In this document: positions 32,648 to 41,320 of the stretch, in pieces
Numbering within the stretch: the first letter of the stretch is position 1
Layout of the letters: each line of letters begins with the position of its first letter
DNA from: Pseudomonas putida
GTDB lineage: Bacteria > Pseudomonadota > Gammaproteobacteria > Pseudomonadales > Pseudomonadaceae
DNA length: 64,000 bases
Direction: 5' to 3'
Assembly (NCBI RefSeq): GCF_004357765.1
Contig: NZ_SMTE01000003.1
Span: 186,001-250,000 of the forward strand
Notes under the pieces: model-generated
Databases searched by the model: none
Told to the model about the DNA's origin: nothing
Seen by the model: the letters and a program-made list of their open reading frames with translations, nothing else
Position numbers and translations under genes: made by a program

Positions 32648-34834
32648 ATGCACACAGATGACCTCTCCCTCCTGCTGAACTCCCTAAACGATGCCCAACG
32701 CCAGGCCGTCGCGGCCTCGCTCGGGCGTCAGCTGGTGCTTGCTGGCGCCGGTTCCGGTAAAACCCGCGTGCTGGTGCACCGCATCGCCTGGCTGATCCAG
32801 GTGGAGCAGGCCTCGCCGCACTCGATCCTGTCGGTGACGTTCACCAACAAGGCGGCGGCCGAAATGCGCCACCGTATCGAGCAACTGCTGGGGATCAACC
32901 CCGCAGGCATGTGGGTCGGCACCTTCCACGGCCTGGCGCACCGCCTGTTGCGGGCGCACTGGCAGGAGGCGCGGCTCAACCAGAACTTCCAGATCCTCGA
33001 CAGCGACGACCAGCAGCGCCTGGTCAAGCGGGTGATCCGCGAACTCGGCCTCGACGAGCAGCGCTGGCCGGCACGCCAGGCCCAGTGGTTCATCAACGGG
33101 CAGAAGGACGAAGGCCTGCGTCCGCAGCATATCCAGGCCGGCGGCGACCTGTTCCTGGCCACCATGCGCAGCATCTACGAAGCCTACGAGCAAGCGTGCG
33201 AGCGCGCCGGGGTCATCGACTTCTCCGAACTGCTGCTGCGCGCCCTCGATCTCTGGCGCGACCACCCCGGCCTGCTCGAACACTACCAGCGGCGTTTCCG
33301 CCACCTGCTGGTCGACGAATTCCAGGATACCAACGCGGTGCAGTACGCCTGGCTGCGCCTGCTGGCCGGCCGAGATGGCGGCAGCCTGATGGCTGTGGGC
33401 GACGACGACCAGTCGATCTACGGCTGGCGCGGCGCCAAGATCGAGAATATCCATCAGTACACCGCTGACTTCCCCGATGCCGAAATGATTCGCCTGGAGC
33501 AGAACTACCGCTCCACCGGCGGTATCCTCAAGGCCGCCAACGCCCTGATCGCCAACAACAGCGGGCGCTTGGGCAAGGAACTGTGGACCGACCTGGGTGA
33601 AGGCGAGCCGTTGACCCTGTACGCGGCCTACAACGAGCACGACGAAGCACGCTACGTGGTCGAGACCATCGAGAGCCTGATCAAGCAAGGTAGTTCGCGT
33701 AGCGACATCGCCATCCTTTATCGCTCCAACGCCCAGTCGCGGGTGCTCGAGGAAGCCCTGCTGCGCGAACGCATCCCCTACCGCATCTATGGCGGCCAGC
33801 GCTTCTTCGAACGCGCCGAGATCAAGAACGCCATGGCTTACCTGCGCCTGCTCGAAGGCCGTGGCAACGACGCGGCCCTGGAACGAGTGATCAACGTGCC
33901 GCCGCGCGGTATCGGCGAGAAAACCGTCGAGACCATTCGTGAACATGCGCGCCACAGCCAGGTGTCGATGTGGGAGGCGATGTGCCAGCTGCTCGCTGCC
34001 AAGGCCCTCAAGGGCCGCGCTGCCAGCGCGCTAGGCGCGTTCATCGAGCTGATCGAGGGGTTGGCTGCCAAGGTCGCCGACATGCCGCTGCACACCATGA
34101 CCCAGACCACCATCGAGCAGTCCGGGCTGATCATCTATCACCAGGAAGAAAAAGGTGAGAAGGGCCAGGCACGGGTAGAAAACCTCGAGGAACTGGTCAG
34201 CGCGGCACGCAACTTCGAGACCACCGAGGAAGACGCCGAGCTCTCGCCGCTTTCGGCATTCCTCGGCCACGCCTCGTTGGAAGCGGGCGATGCCCAGGCC
34301 GACGAGCACGAAGACAGCATCCAGCTCATGACGCTGCACAGCGCCAAGGGCCTGGAGTTCCCGTATGTGTTCCTGGTGGGCATGGAAGAAGGCCTGTTCC
34401 CGCACAAGATGAGCCTGGAGGAGCCCGGCCGTCTGGAAGAGGAACGCCGCCTGGCCTACGTGGGCATCACCCGCGCCATGCGCCAGCTGGTGATGACCTA
34501 CGCCGAAACCCGTCGCCTGTATGGCAGCGAAATCTACAACAAAGTGTCTCGTTTCGTACGCGAGATTCCGGCTGGTCTGGTGCAGGAAGTACGTCTTTCC
34601 AACAGTGTCAGTCGACCTTTCGGCGGTGCCAAGGCCACCACGAGCAACCTGTTCGCCAATGCCAATATTCCGCAGACCCAGTTCAACCTGGGTCAACGGG
34701 TGCAGCATGCGGTATTCGGCGAGGGCGTGATCCTCAATTTCGAGGGTTCTGGCGCCCAGGCACGGGTCCAGGTGAACTTCGCCGAAGGCAGCAAGTGGCT
34801 GATGCTCGGGTACGCCAAGCTCGAGGCCATCTGA
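32648..34834 (+). CDS. uvrD: DNA helicase II UvrD
   Basis: A 728-residue superfamily 1A helicase acting in nucleotide excision and mismatch repair. Seen: Walker A Gly-Ala-Gly-Ser-Gly-Lys-Thr (33-39), motif Ia Thr-Phe-Thr-Asn-Lys-Ala-Ala, motif II Val-Asp-Glu-Phe-Gln-Asp-Thr-Asn, motif III Gly-Asp-Asp-Asp-Gln-Ser-Ile-Tyr-Gly-Trp-Arg-Gly-Ala, motif V Leu-His-Ser-Ala-Lys-Gly-Leu-Glu-Phe and motif VI Val-Gly-Ile-Thr-Arg-Ala. Length and motif V/VI spacing favour UvrD over Rep. It stands alone; the C-terminal 40 residues fit the UvrD Tudor-like domain. Confidence 0.95.
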   Translation: MHTDDLSLLLNSLNDAQRQAVAASLGRQLVLAGAGSGKTRVLVHRIAWLIQVEQASPHSILSVTFTNKAAAEMRHRIEQLLGINPAGMWVGTFHGLAHRLLRAHWQEARLNQNFQILDSDDQQRLVKRVIRELGLDEQRWPARQAQWFINGQKDEGLRPQHIQAGGDLFLATMRSIYEAYEQACERAGVIDFSELLLRALDLWRDHPGLLEHYQRRFRHLLVDEFQDTNAVQYAWLRLLAGRDGGSLMAVGDDDQSIYGWRGAKIENIHQYTADFPDAEMIRLEQNYRSTGGILKAANALIANNSGRLGKELWTDLGEGEPLTLYAAYNEHDEARYVVETIESLIKQGSSRSDIAILYRSNAQSRVLEEALLRERIPYRIYGGQRFFERAEIKNAMAYLRLLEGRGNDAALERVINVPPRGIGEKTVETIREHARHSQVSMWEAMCQLLAAKALKGRAASALGAFIELIEGLAAKVADMPLHTMTQTTIEQSGLIIYHQEEKGEKGQARVENLEELVSAARNFETTEEDAELSPLSAFLGHASLEAGDAQADEHEDSIQLMTLHSAKGLEFPYVFLVGMEEGLFPHKMSLEEPGRLEEERRLAYVGITRAMRQLVMTYAETRRLYGSEIYNKVSRFVREIPAGLVQEVRLSNSVSRPFGGAKATTSNLFANANIPQTQFNLGQRVQHAVFGEGVILNFEGSGAQARVQVNFAEGSKWLMLGYAKLEAI

Positions 34835-34944
34835 ACCCTCTGTAACATTCAGGCAAAAGCTCGAAACACTATGTCGCTGGTCATGTGCCCAAGAACCTGG
34901 GCAACATGACGCGCGTGCAATCCACAACAGGGGAAATCCCATTT

Positions 34945-35799
34945 ATGCAACGTTTTCTTAGCATCGCACTGGCGCTCTGCGTCGGCCTGACGCTGAGCCT
35001 GGACGCCAACGCCAAGCGTTTCGGCGGCGGCAAGAGCTCGGGCTCCGCGCCTATCCACCAGACCCGCCAGGCTTCGCCAACCACGCCGGCTGCCGCGCCA
35101 ACCGCGCCAGGCCGTGCCCCGGCCGCCGCCAGCGGTGCTTCGCGCTGGCTGGGCCCACTGGCCGGCCTCGCCGCCGGTGGCCTACTGGCCTCCATGTTCA
35201 TGGGTGACGGCTTCCAAGGCCTGCAGATCATGGACTTCCTGATCGTCGGCCTGATCGCCTTCCTGGTGTTCCGCTTCATCGCCGCGCGCCGCCGCCAGCA
35301 ACAGCCGCAAATGGCCGCTCCAGGCCACGCACCGTTCCAGCGTGAAGCGCACGGCCAGCCTGCTCAGCCGTCGATCTTCGGTGGCGCGGCCGCACCTGCC
35401 GCCAGCGCTGCCCCGGTCATCAACGCGCCGGCCTGGTTCAACGAGCAGAGCTTCCTTGCCGCTGCCCGCAGCCACTTCCAGTCGCTGCAGCAGCACTGGG
35501 ATGCCAACGAGATGGATAAGATCGCCGAGTTCGTCACCCCGCAGATGCTCGAGTTCCTCAAGCGCGAGCGTGCCGACCTGGGTGACGGCTTCCAGTCCAC
35601 CTACATCGACAACCTCGAAGTGCAGCTGGACGGCGTCGAAGATCGTCCGGACCGTACCGACGCCACCCTGACGTTCCGTGGCGTGTCGAAGACCTCGCGC
35701 TTCGACCAGGGTGAAGTGTTCAGCGAAAGCTGGCACATGGTTCGCGCCCAGGGCGAGAACCAGCCTTGGCTGGTCGCCGGTATCCGACAGAACGGCTAA
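34945..35799 (+). CDS. Tim44-like domain protein, exported or membrane-anchored
   Basis: A 284-residue protein: signal peptide (about 1-22, ending Ala-Asn-Ala), a basic Gly/Ser-rich and Ala/Pro-rich stretch (about 24-65), two hydrophobic segments (about 68-84 and 90-112), then a C-terminal Tim44-like domain (about 150-282, Trp-Phe-Asn-Glu-Gln-Ser-Phe-Leu-Ala-Ala-Ala). In bacteria these proteins are membrane-associated and of unknown role. The ATG at 34945 with AGGGGA upstream begins the signal peptide. It follows uvrD by about 110 bases and has its own terminator. Confidence 0.88.
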   Translation: MQRFLSIALALCVGLTLSLDANAKRFGGGKSSGSAPIHQTRQASPTTPAAAPTAPGRAPAAASGASRWLGPLAGLAAGGLLASMFMGDGFQGLQIMDFLIVGLIAFLVFRFIAARRRQQQPQMAAPGHAPFQREAHGQPAQPSIFGGAAAPAASAAPVINAPAWFNEQSFLAAARSHFQSLQQHWDANEMDKIAEFVTPQMLEFLKRERADLGDGFQSTYIDNLEVQLDGVEDRPDRTDATLTFRGVSKTSRFDQGEVFSESWHMVRAQGENQPWLVAGIRQNG

Positions 35800-35819
35800 C
35801 CGTCGCACGTTGTCGAACG

Positions 35820-35846
35820 AACCCCGGGCTTGTCCCGGGGTTTTTG
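35820..35846 (+). terminator. Intrinsic terminator downstream of the Tim44-like gene
   Basis: ACCCCGGG (35821-35828) pairs with CCCGGGGT (35834-35841) around a five-base loop, followed by TTTTT. It lies about 20 bases past the stop codon. Confidence 0.92.
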
Positions 35847-35913
35847 CTTTTGCCAGAGCGCGCTACTAGGGTATAACGCGCAGCGTTGTCATCAAGGTCA
35901 GAGGATGTGAACC

Positions 35914-36321
35914 GTGGAAGAAGTGATCGAACAACTCCGGGAAGCCAACGAACCGGTGCCGGTGCCGCTGGAGCTGCCCGACGAAGACTTGCTGGTCGAG
36001 ATCGAAGAACAGCTGTTCATCAACATTCCGTTCGTATTCAAAGAGTTTCTACTGACGGTCAGTGACGTCGTGTACGGTTCGCTGGAGCCGGTAACCGTCA
36101 CCGACCCGCAGTCGCATACCTATCTGCCCGAGGTCGCCGCCAATGCCTGGGATGCCGGTGTGCCCCGTGAGCTGATTCCGCTGTGTCAGGACGGCGACAA
36201 CTACTACTGCGTCGAGGAAGATGGCACCGTGGTGCTGTGGGACGCCGACGACGAAATCGTCGGCGAGGACAGCTGGGAATCGGTGTGGCACTGGGCACGG
36301 GATGTGTGGCTGGAGAGCTGA
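35914..36321 (+). CDS. SMI1/KNR4 family protein
   Basis: A 135-residue acidic protein with the SMI1/KNR4 (SUKH-like) pattern: an N-terminal helix, Ile-Pro-Phe-Val-Phe-Lys-Glu-Phe-Leu-Leu, a central beta region ending in Leu-Ile-Pro-Leu-Cys-Gln-Asp-Gly-Asp-Asn-Tyr-Tyr-Cys, and Val-Val-Leu-Trp-Asp. SUKH proteins are often immunity proteins, but no toxin gene is visible here, and single chromosomal copies with unknown house functions are common. The start is GTG at 35914 with GAGG upstream. An in-frame shift or truncation is not seen. Confidence 0.85.
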   Translation: MEEVIEQLREANEPVPVPLELPDEDLLVEIEEQLFINIPFVFKEFLLTVSDVVYGSLEPVTVTDPQSHTYLPEVAANAWDAGVPRELIPLCQDGDNYYCVEEDGTVVLWDADDEIVGEDSWESVWHWARDVWLES

Positions 36322-36338
36322 TGGTCTGCCTGCAGCGG

Positions 36339-36356
36339 CCCCCTGGCAACAGGGGG
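36339..36356. terminator. Hairpin between two convergent genes
   Basis: CCCCCTG and CAGGGGG form a perfect seven-base stem with a GCAA loop, exactly in the 46-base gap between the convergent SMI1 and antiporter genes. There is no T-run on either side, so termination would be weak or factor-assisted. Confidence 0.5.
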
Positions 36357-36367
36357 ACCGCCGTGGA

Positions 36368-38128
36368 TCAATGCGAATGATCGCGGTTGTTTTCCAGCGT
36401 CTCGAGCAAAGCGATCTGCATGCGTGAGTGCACGCGGATGAACCAGCGCCACAGCAACGCCACCACCACAGCCGCGACCACGGCGATCACCAGCAGCAGC
36501 TCGCTGGTGGGCAGGATGCTGGCCGACAGCGCCGACAACAGCAGGAAAATCACCAGCAGCGACAGCAAGGGAATCACCTCTGCGACCACCCGCCGTACCC
36601 GCTGGGTATGACGCCCCGCCATCTCCGGCTTGACGCCCATTTCCGCCAGCAGCATCGACAGCGCCTTGAGCTTGCGGTACGCGGCGATCAGGAACGGCAG
36701 CGACAGCAACAGCGCCGCCCCCCAGATCAGCGCTTTCTGCTGGCTGGTATCACTGACCCAGTCACTGAGCCAGATGCCGATACGCCCGGCGAAATACCCA
36801 CCAGCGAAGAAGATGGCGATCACCAGCGCCAGATTGACCCCTACCTGCAGCAAGATTCGTCGGATCATCGCCGCCAGCATCGCGCCCTCGCCTTGCGGCT
36901 GGATGCTGCGCAACCATTCGCCGTACAGCGACAGCACTCGCGCCAGGCGACCCGGCACCACTTTGCCAAGCTTGATCGACAGCGGATCGGCGGCACGGAT
37001 GAGGTATGGCGTCAGCAACGTGGTGATGGCCGACACGGCCACCGCGACCGGGTAGAGGAAGTCGCTGGTCACCTGCAAGGTCATGCCCAGTGCAGCGATG
37101 ATGAAGGAAAACTCGCCAATCTGTGAAAGCCCCATGCCCACGCGCAGTGAGGTTCGGCCATCGTTTCCGGCAATGAAGGCACCCATGCCGCAGGACAACA
37201 TCTTGCCCAGCACCACTGCCAGGGTGATGACCAGGATCGGCCAGGCATAGTCGAGCAGCACCTGAGGGTCGATCATCAAACCGATGGCGACGAAGAAAAT
37301 GGCGCTGAAGAGGTCACGCACCGGCTCGATCAGGCGTTCGATTTTCAACAGCTGACGCGACTCGGCCATGATCGCACCGATCAGGAAGGCGCCCAGGACC
37401 ATGCTGTATTCGAGCTTGACCACCAGCAGGCAGAAACCGAAGCACAGGCCCAGGACGGTGATCAGCAGCATCTCGTTGCTTTCGAACTTCGCCACGTAGG
37501 CCAACAGCCGCGGGACCAGCAGGATGCCGATGACCAGCGCGACGATCATGAACAGCGAAAGCTTGCCCACGGTCGAGAACACTTCGCCGGAACTGACCGT
37601 ACCGCTGACCGCGATGCCCGATAGCAGAGCGATGATGCCGATGCCGAGTATGTCCTCGACGATCAGCACGCCAAAGATGAGCTGGGCGAAACGCTCGTTT
37701 TTCATCTTCAGGTCATTGAGCGCCTTGACGATGATGGTGGTCGAGGAAATTGCCAGGATCGCACCGAGGAACAGCGAGTCCATGGTGGTCCATCCGAACC
37801 AGCGGCCTATTTCGAAGCCCAACCAGATCATCAGGACGATTTCCAGAAACGCCGCAATGAACGCGGTAGCGCCAACCCTGAAGAGCTTGCGTAAGCTGAA
37901 CTCCAGACCCAGGCAGAACATCAGGAAGATCACCCCCAGTTCGGCAAGGATCTTGATGGTGTCTTCGTCATGGATGAGGCCAAACGGCGGGGTGTGCGGG
38001 CCGATGATGAAGCCTGCCACGATGTAACCAAGGACGACTGGCTGCTTGAGCCTGTGGAAAAGCACCGTCACCACCCCTGCAACCAGCATGATCACGGCCA
38101 GATCCTGAATGAAGCTGATGGCATGCAT
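36368..38128 (-). CDS. Cation:proton antiporter, CPA2 family (KefB-like membrane domain)
   Basis: A 586-residue integral membrane protein. The first 380 residues are a Na+/H+ exchanger domain (Val-Leu-Gly-Tyr-Ile-Val-Ala-Gly near 32-39, Leu-Gly-Ala-Ile-Leu-Ala-Ile-Ser-Ser-Thr-Thr, and Gly-Gln/Ser-Ile-Gly-Glu-Phe-Ser-Phe). Instead of the usual NAD-binding RCK domain, the C-terminal 180 residues carry four more membrane segments. It probably exchanges K+ or Na+ for protons without nucleotide gating. The ATG at 38128 has AGGAG upstream; a 45-codon in-frame extension is rejected. Confidence 0.9.
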   Translation of the reverse strand: MHAISFIQDLAVIMLVAGVVTVLFHRLKQPVVLGYIVAGFIIGPHTPPFGLIHDEDTIKILAELGVIFLMFCLGLEFSLRKLFRVGATAFIAAFLEIVLMIWLGFEIGRWFGWTTMDSLFLGAILAISSTTIIVKALNDLKMKNERFAQLIFGVLIVEDILGIGIIALLSGIAVSGTVSSGEVFSTVGKLSLFMIVALVIGILLVPRLLAYVAKFESNEMLLITVLGLCFGFCLLVVKLEYSMVLGAFLIGAIMAESRQLLKIERLIEPVRDLFSAIFFVAIGLMIDPQVLLDYAWPILVITLAVVLGKMLSCGMGAFIAGNDGRTSLRVGMGLSQIGEFSFIIAALGMTLQVTSDFLYPVAVAVSAITTLLTPYLIRAADPLSIKLGKVVPGRLARVLSLYGEWLRSIQPQGEGAMLAAMIRRILLQVGVNLALVIAIFFAGGYFAGRIGIWLSDWVSDTSQQKALIWGAALLLSLPFLIAAYRKLKALSMLLAEMGVKPEMAGRHTQRVRRVVAEVIPLLSLLVIFLLLSALSASILPTSELLLVIAVVAAVVVALLWRWFIRVHSRMQIALLETLENNRDHSH

Positions 38129-38416
38129 GGCGCGATACTCCTTGTGTCGAGGCCCTGGGCAGTCCGCTGCTCTGCCGAGCGATCCCGTACGAGCAGCTAG
38201 TACTTGGTGTATTGAGTGCAGCGAAGCCCATGTTGCATGGGCGTACTCAGGGTAACATCGCACCTCGCCGGCGAAAGGTGATGCAATATGTAGAAACAGA
38301 TCGGCAGGAAAACGGCCAAGCGAGGCGACGTTTTTATCCTGCAGCGAAGCGTGACGATGGAGCGTCAGCCAACGTCCCGTACCAGGAAGGCAAAGATTTC
38401 GAGAGGGGAAACAGAA

Positions 38417-38953
38417 GTGTCCGAAGATACCCGCCCCGATTCAGCGCAACCTCACCGTGAGCACACTATGGAACCTGGAAACGCCCAGCTGACCATGACC
38501 GTCCTGATGACCCCGGACATGGCCAACTTCTCTGGAAACGTGCATGGCGGCACGTTGCTCAAGTATCTCGATGAAGTGGCCTATGCCTGTGCCAGCCGAT
38601 ATGCCGGCAGCTACGTAGTCACCCTCTCGGTCGACCAGGTGATCTTCCGCGAGCCCGTGCATGTCGGCGAGCTGGTGACCTTCCTGGCGTCGGTCAACTA
38701 CACCGGCAACACCTCCATGGAGGTGGGCATCAAGGTGGTGACCGAAAACATCCGCGAACGCTCTGTGCGCCATTCCAACAGCTGTTTCTTCACCATGGTT
38801 GCGGTCGACGACAACCGCCGTCCGGTTGCGGTGCCGCCGCGTCAGCCACAAACCAGCGAAGAAAAGCGCCGCTTCCTGCAAGGTCAACAGCGCCGCCAGA
38901 TCCGTCAGGAGCTGGAACAGCGCTACCAGAACCTCAAGACCGACGCGATCTAG
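38417..38953 (+). CDS. Acyl-CoA thioesterase (hotdog, YciA/BACH type)
   Basis: A hotdog thioesterase with [17 protein letters not shown], the active-site block of the acyl-CoA hydrolase subfamily, and a basic, Gln/Arg-rich C-terminal helix. The start is uncertain: GTG at 38417 has AGGGGA seven bases upstream (178 residues), whereas the ATG at 38468 (161 residues) marks the conserved domain but has only a weak ribosome site. I give the GTG. Its stop TAG shares the palindrome CTAG with the stop of the convergent pdxY gene. Confidence 0.88.
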   Translation: MSEDTRPDSAQPHREHTMEPGNAQLTMTVLMTPDMANFSGNVHGGTLLKYLDEVAYACASRYAGSYVVTLSVDQVIFREPVHVGELVTFLASVNYTGNTSMEVGIKVVTENIRERSVRHSNSCFFTMVAVDDNRRPVAVPPRQPQTSEEKRRFLQGQQRRQIRQELEQRYQNLKTDAI

Positions 38954-39822
38954 ACCGCCAGGCGCTGTGCTTCGAAACGCACCCGCGGATGGGCGATTCG
39001 GTCGTGAGCCCTGACTAGCTGCAATTCGTAGCTGGCGCAGGCCTGGGTCTCCAGCAGCACTTCGTGCACCGCGGCCGCCGTGAACTCGAACGCCTGCTGC
39101 CAGCTGTCGCCCAGCAGCACACGGCCAAGGAACAACCCAGAGGTCAGGTCACCCACACCGACCGGCTGGCGCGGGAACGCCAGCAACGGTCGACGCAGGT
39201 GCCAACTGGCCTCGCGGGTTACCAGCAGCATCTCGAACTGGTCCTCGCCACGCCCCGGATAGGCAAGGTGCTTGACCAGCACCACCTGCGGCCCGCGCTC
39301 GAGCAGCGAGCGGGCCATGTCCACGCAATCCTCCAGCGACTGCGGCTCACGGCCACAGAAGCTGTCCAGCTCCAGCTGGTTGGGGCAGAGGATGTCCGCC
39401 TTGGCCAGGGCCTCGTGGAGCAGGAAGTCACTGACCTCCTGTGGCACGATGCATCCCTTCTGCGCATGCCCCATGACCGGGTCGCACAGGTACAGGGCCT
39501 TGGGGTTGACCGCCTTGATGCGCTCGACACCTGCCAGGATCGCCCGTCCTTGTTCGGCGCTGCCCAGGTAGCCGGACAGCACCGCATCGCAATGACCCAG
39601 CTCGCCGATGTTGGCAATGCCTTCCACCAACGCAGGAATTTGCGCCGGAGCGAGCACTTCGCCAGCCCACTGGCCATACTGAGTGTGGTTGGAGAACTGT
39701 ACGGTGTTGAGCGGCCACACGTTCACCCCGATCCGCTGCATGGGGAACACCGCGGCGCTGTTTCCGGCGTGGCCAAACACCACGTGGGACTGAATCGCGA
39801 GCAGGTGAGGGGTACGTTTCAT
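38950..39822 (-). CDS. pdxY: Pyridoxal kinase PdxY
   Basis: A 290-residue ribokinase-fold kinase that phosphorylates pyridoxal to pyridoxal 5'-phosphate in the B6 salvage pathway. [13 protein letters not shown] near the start, Pro-Asn-Gln-Leu-Glu-Leu, and the anion-hole block [10 protein letters not shown] near 225 are those of PdxY (the catalytic Asp is in Gly-Asp). The ATG at 39822 is used; an in-frame TTG lies five codons upstream. Confidence 0.93.
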   Translation of the reverse strand: MKRTPHLLAIQSHVVFGHAGNSAAVFPMQRIGVNVWPLNTVQFSNHTQYGQWAGEVLAPAQIPALVEGIANIGELGHCDAVLSGYLGSAEQGRAILAGVERIKAVNPKALYLCDPVMGHAQKGCIVPQEVSDFLLHEALAKADILCPNQLELDSFCGREPQSLEDCVDMARSLLERGPQVVLVKHLAYPGRGEDQFEMLLVTREASWHLRRPLLAFPRQPVGVGDLTSGLFLGRVLLGDSWQQAFEFTAAAVHEVLLETQACASYELQLVRAHDRIAHPRVRFEAQRLAV

Positions 39823-39942
39823 GTGGGAAGATTCCAAAGCTGTTTCAAGAGTTGTGCGCGGTGCAGTATGAACGCGATCGCCACCTGTACGACAGGCCAG
39901 GGACGCAGTTAAGCTGGATCAACCTGTTTGGAGCATATGCAA

Positions 39943-40335
39943 ATGTTGACCCTGGAAAACCTCTTCGTCCTGATGCTGGTGGCCACGGCGGGTGCATGGT
40001 TATGGCATAACCACGGGCTGCGCGAAAAGGCCCTGGAGCGGGTCAAGCAGCATTGCGCCAAGCTCGACCTCGAGCTGCTCGACGATGCCGTGGCCCTCAA
40101 GCGCATCGCTTTCGTGCGTGATGCCAAAGGCCGCAAGCGTCTGGCGCGCATCTATGCCTTCGAGTTCACCGTCACCGGTGAGCAGCGTCATCCAGGGACG
40201 GTGACTCAGTTCGGTGCCCATAGCGTGCAGATAGAGCTGGCGCCCTACCCGTTCGAGATCAAGACTCCGCCCCGTGCCGGCAATGTGATCGAAATGCAGC
40301 AGTGGCGGCAAGAGCACAACCGCTGGCATAACTGA
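39943..40335 (+). CDS. DUF3301 domain protein, single-pass membrane
   Basis: A 130-residue protein with one N-terminal membrane segment (about 5-22, Phe-Val-Leu-Met-Leu-Val-Ala-Thr-Ala-Gly-Ala-Trp-Leu-Trp) and a soluble basic domain with Leu-Lys-Arg-Ile-Ala-Phe-Val-Arg-Asp and Tyr-Ala-Phe-Glu-Phe-Thr that fits DUF3301. The function is unknown. The ATG at 39943 gives GGAG at nine bases; the ATG two codons earlier leaves only three. It is divergent from pdxY and convergent with the COG0523 gene, with 13 bases between stops. Confidence 0.83.
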   Translation: MLTLENLFVLMLVATAGAWLWHNHGLREKALERVKQHCAKLDLELLDDAVALKRIAFVRDAKGRKRLARIYAFEFTVTGEQRHPGTVTQFGAHSVQIELAPYPFEIKTPPRAGNVIEMQQWRQEHNRWHN

Positions 40336-40348
40336 GAAGTTCGCACAC

Positions 40349-41320
40349 CTAGTCGATCACGCAGCGTTGGACCGCGTCGTGGAGGGTCTGGCGGACCTGG
40401 GGCTGGTCGAAAATCAACTCGATCCGCGAATCCCTGCGCCAGTCGCTGGGCGCCACAGGCGGCAGCGACCCGTCCAGACCATTGAAGGACAGCCACCCGG
40501 TGGGACTGTGGATAACCCCTTTGGCGCGCTTCCAAGGCAGGGCTTGCAGCACTGCCTGCAGCAGCTGTGGATCGAATTGCCGGCTCGGGTGCCAGCGCCA
40601 GCCGATACTCCAGCCTCCTTCACCGGCTTCGGCCAGGCATATCGGCATACGCGGATCTGTCCACAGGGCAGCTGCCGGTGCAGCAACACTGTCCACAGGC
40701 CACGCGGCTTCCTCGGACACTTCCAGCCTGCCTGTGGGTAAAATCGGAAGCCGAGCGAGACCTATTCGTCCCTGCTCGGTCCAGAGCGCTGGAATCTCGC
40801 CTAGCTGCTGCTTTATCAACAGCCTGGACGATTCATCCACAGCCTCGCTCTTGTTCACAACGACCAGCCCGGCCGCGGCCAGCGCCTGCGATTGGGCCTC
40901 CGGCAGCGGATCGCCACGGCTCATCGCTTTGGCATCGAGCACCACCACCAAAGGCTGCACGCTCAACACGCCCAGCCAAGGAGCCGCGCCCAGCTGCCGC
41001 AGCAACTGCAGAGGATGCCCCAATCCGGATGGCTCGATGAACAAGCGATCCGGGCGAGCCTTGCGCAGCAGGCGCCCCAACCCGACCTGAAATGGCATGC
41101 CATTGACGCAGCACAGGCAACCCCCCGCCACTTCACCGATGGCGATACCGTCCTCGTCGCGGCTGAGCAGGGCCGCATCGAGTCCGACCTGGCCGAACTC
41201 ATTGACCAGCACAGCCCAACGCTCGCCCTGCGGGCGCTGGGTCATCAGGTGCCGGATCAGGCTGGTCTTGCCGGCACCGAGTGGCCCAGCGATCACGTGG
41301 GTAGGAATGTTCTGCAGCAT
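40349..41320 (-). CDS. COG0523 (CobW/P47K) GTPase, putative metal chaperone, second copy
   Basis: A 323-residue G3E GTPase: Walker A Gly-Pro-Leu-Gly-Ala-Gly-Lys-Thr-Ser (12-20), the metal-binding Gly-Gly-Cys68-Leu-Cys70-Cys71, Glu-Pro-Ser-Gly-Leu-Gly, and Asn-Lys-Ser-Glu as guanine-recognition motif. The C-terminal half lacks a His-rich tail. It ends a three-gene run with zigA-like and DUF1826 genes, which places it in the zinc-starvation response. The ATG at 41320 (Met-Leu-Gln-Asn) fits the family start; an ATG ten codons upstream has no ribosome site. Two perfect or near-perfect DnaA boxes fall inside the gene. Confidence 0.88.
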   Translation of the reverse strand: MLQNIPTHVIAGPLGAGKTSLIRHLMTQRPQGERWAVLVNEFGQVGLDAALLSRDEDGIAIGEVAGGCLCCVNGMPFQVGLGRLLRKARPDRLFIEPSGLGHPLQLLRQLGAAPWLGVLSVQPLVVVLDAKAMSRGDPLPEAQSQALAAAGLVVVNKSEAVDESSRLLIKQQLGEIPALWTEQGRIGLARLPILPTGRLEVSEEAAWPVDSVAAPAAALWTDPRMPICLAEAGEGGWSIGWRWHPSRQFDPQLLQAVLQALPWKRAKGVIHSPTGWLSFNGLDGSLPPVAPSDWRRDSRIELIFDQPQVRQTLHDAVQRCVID

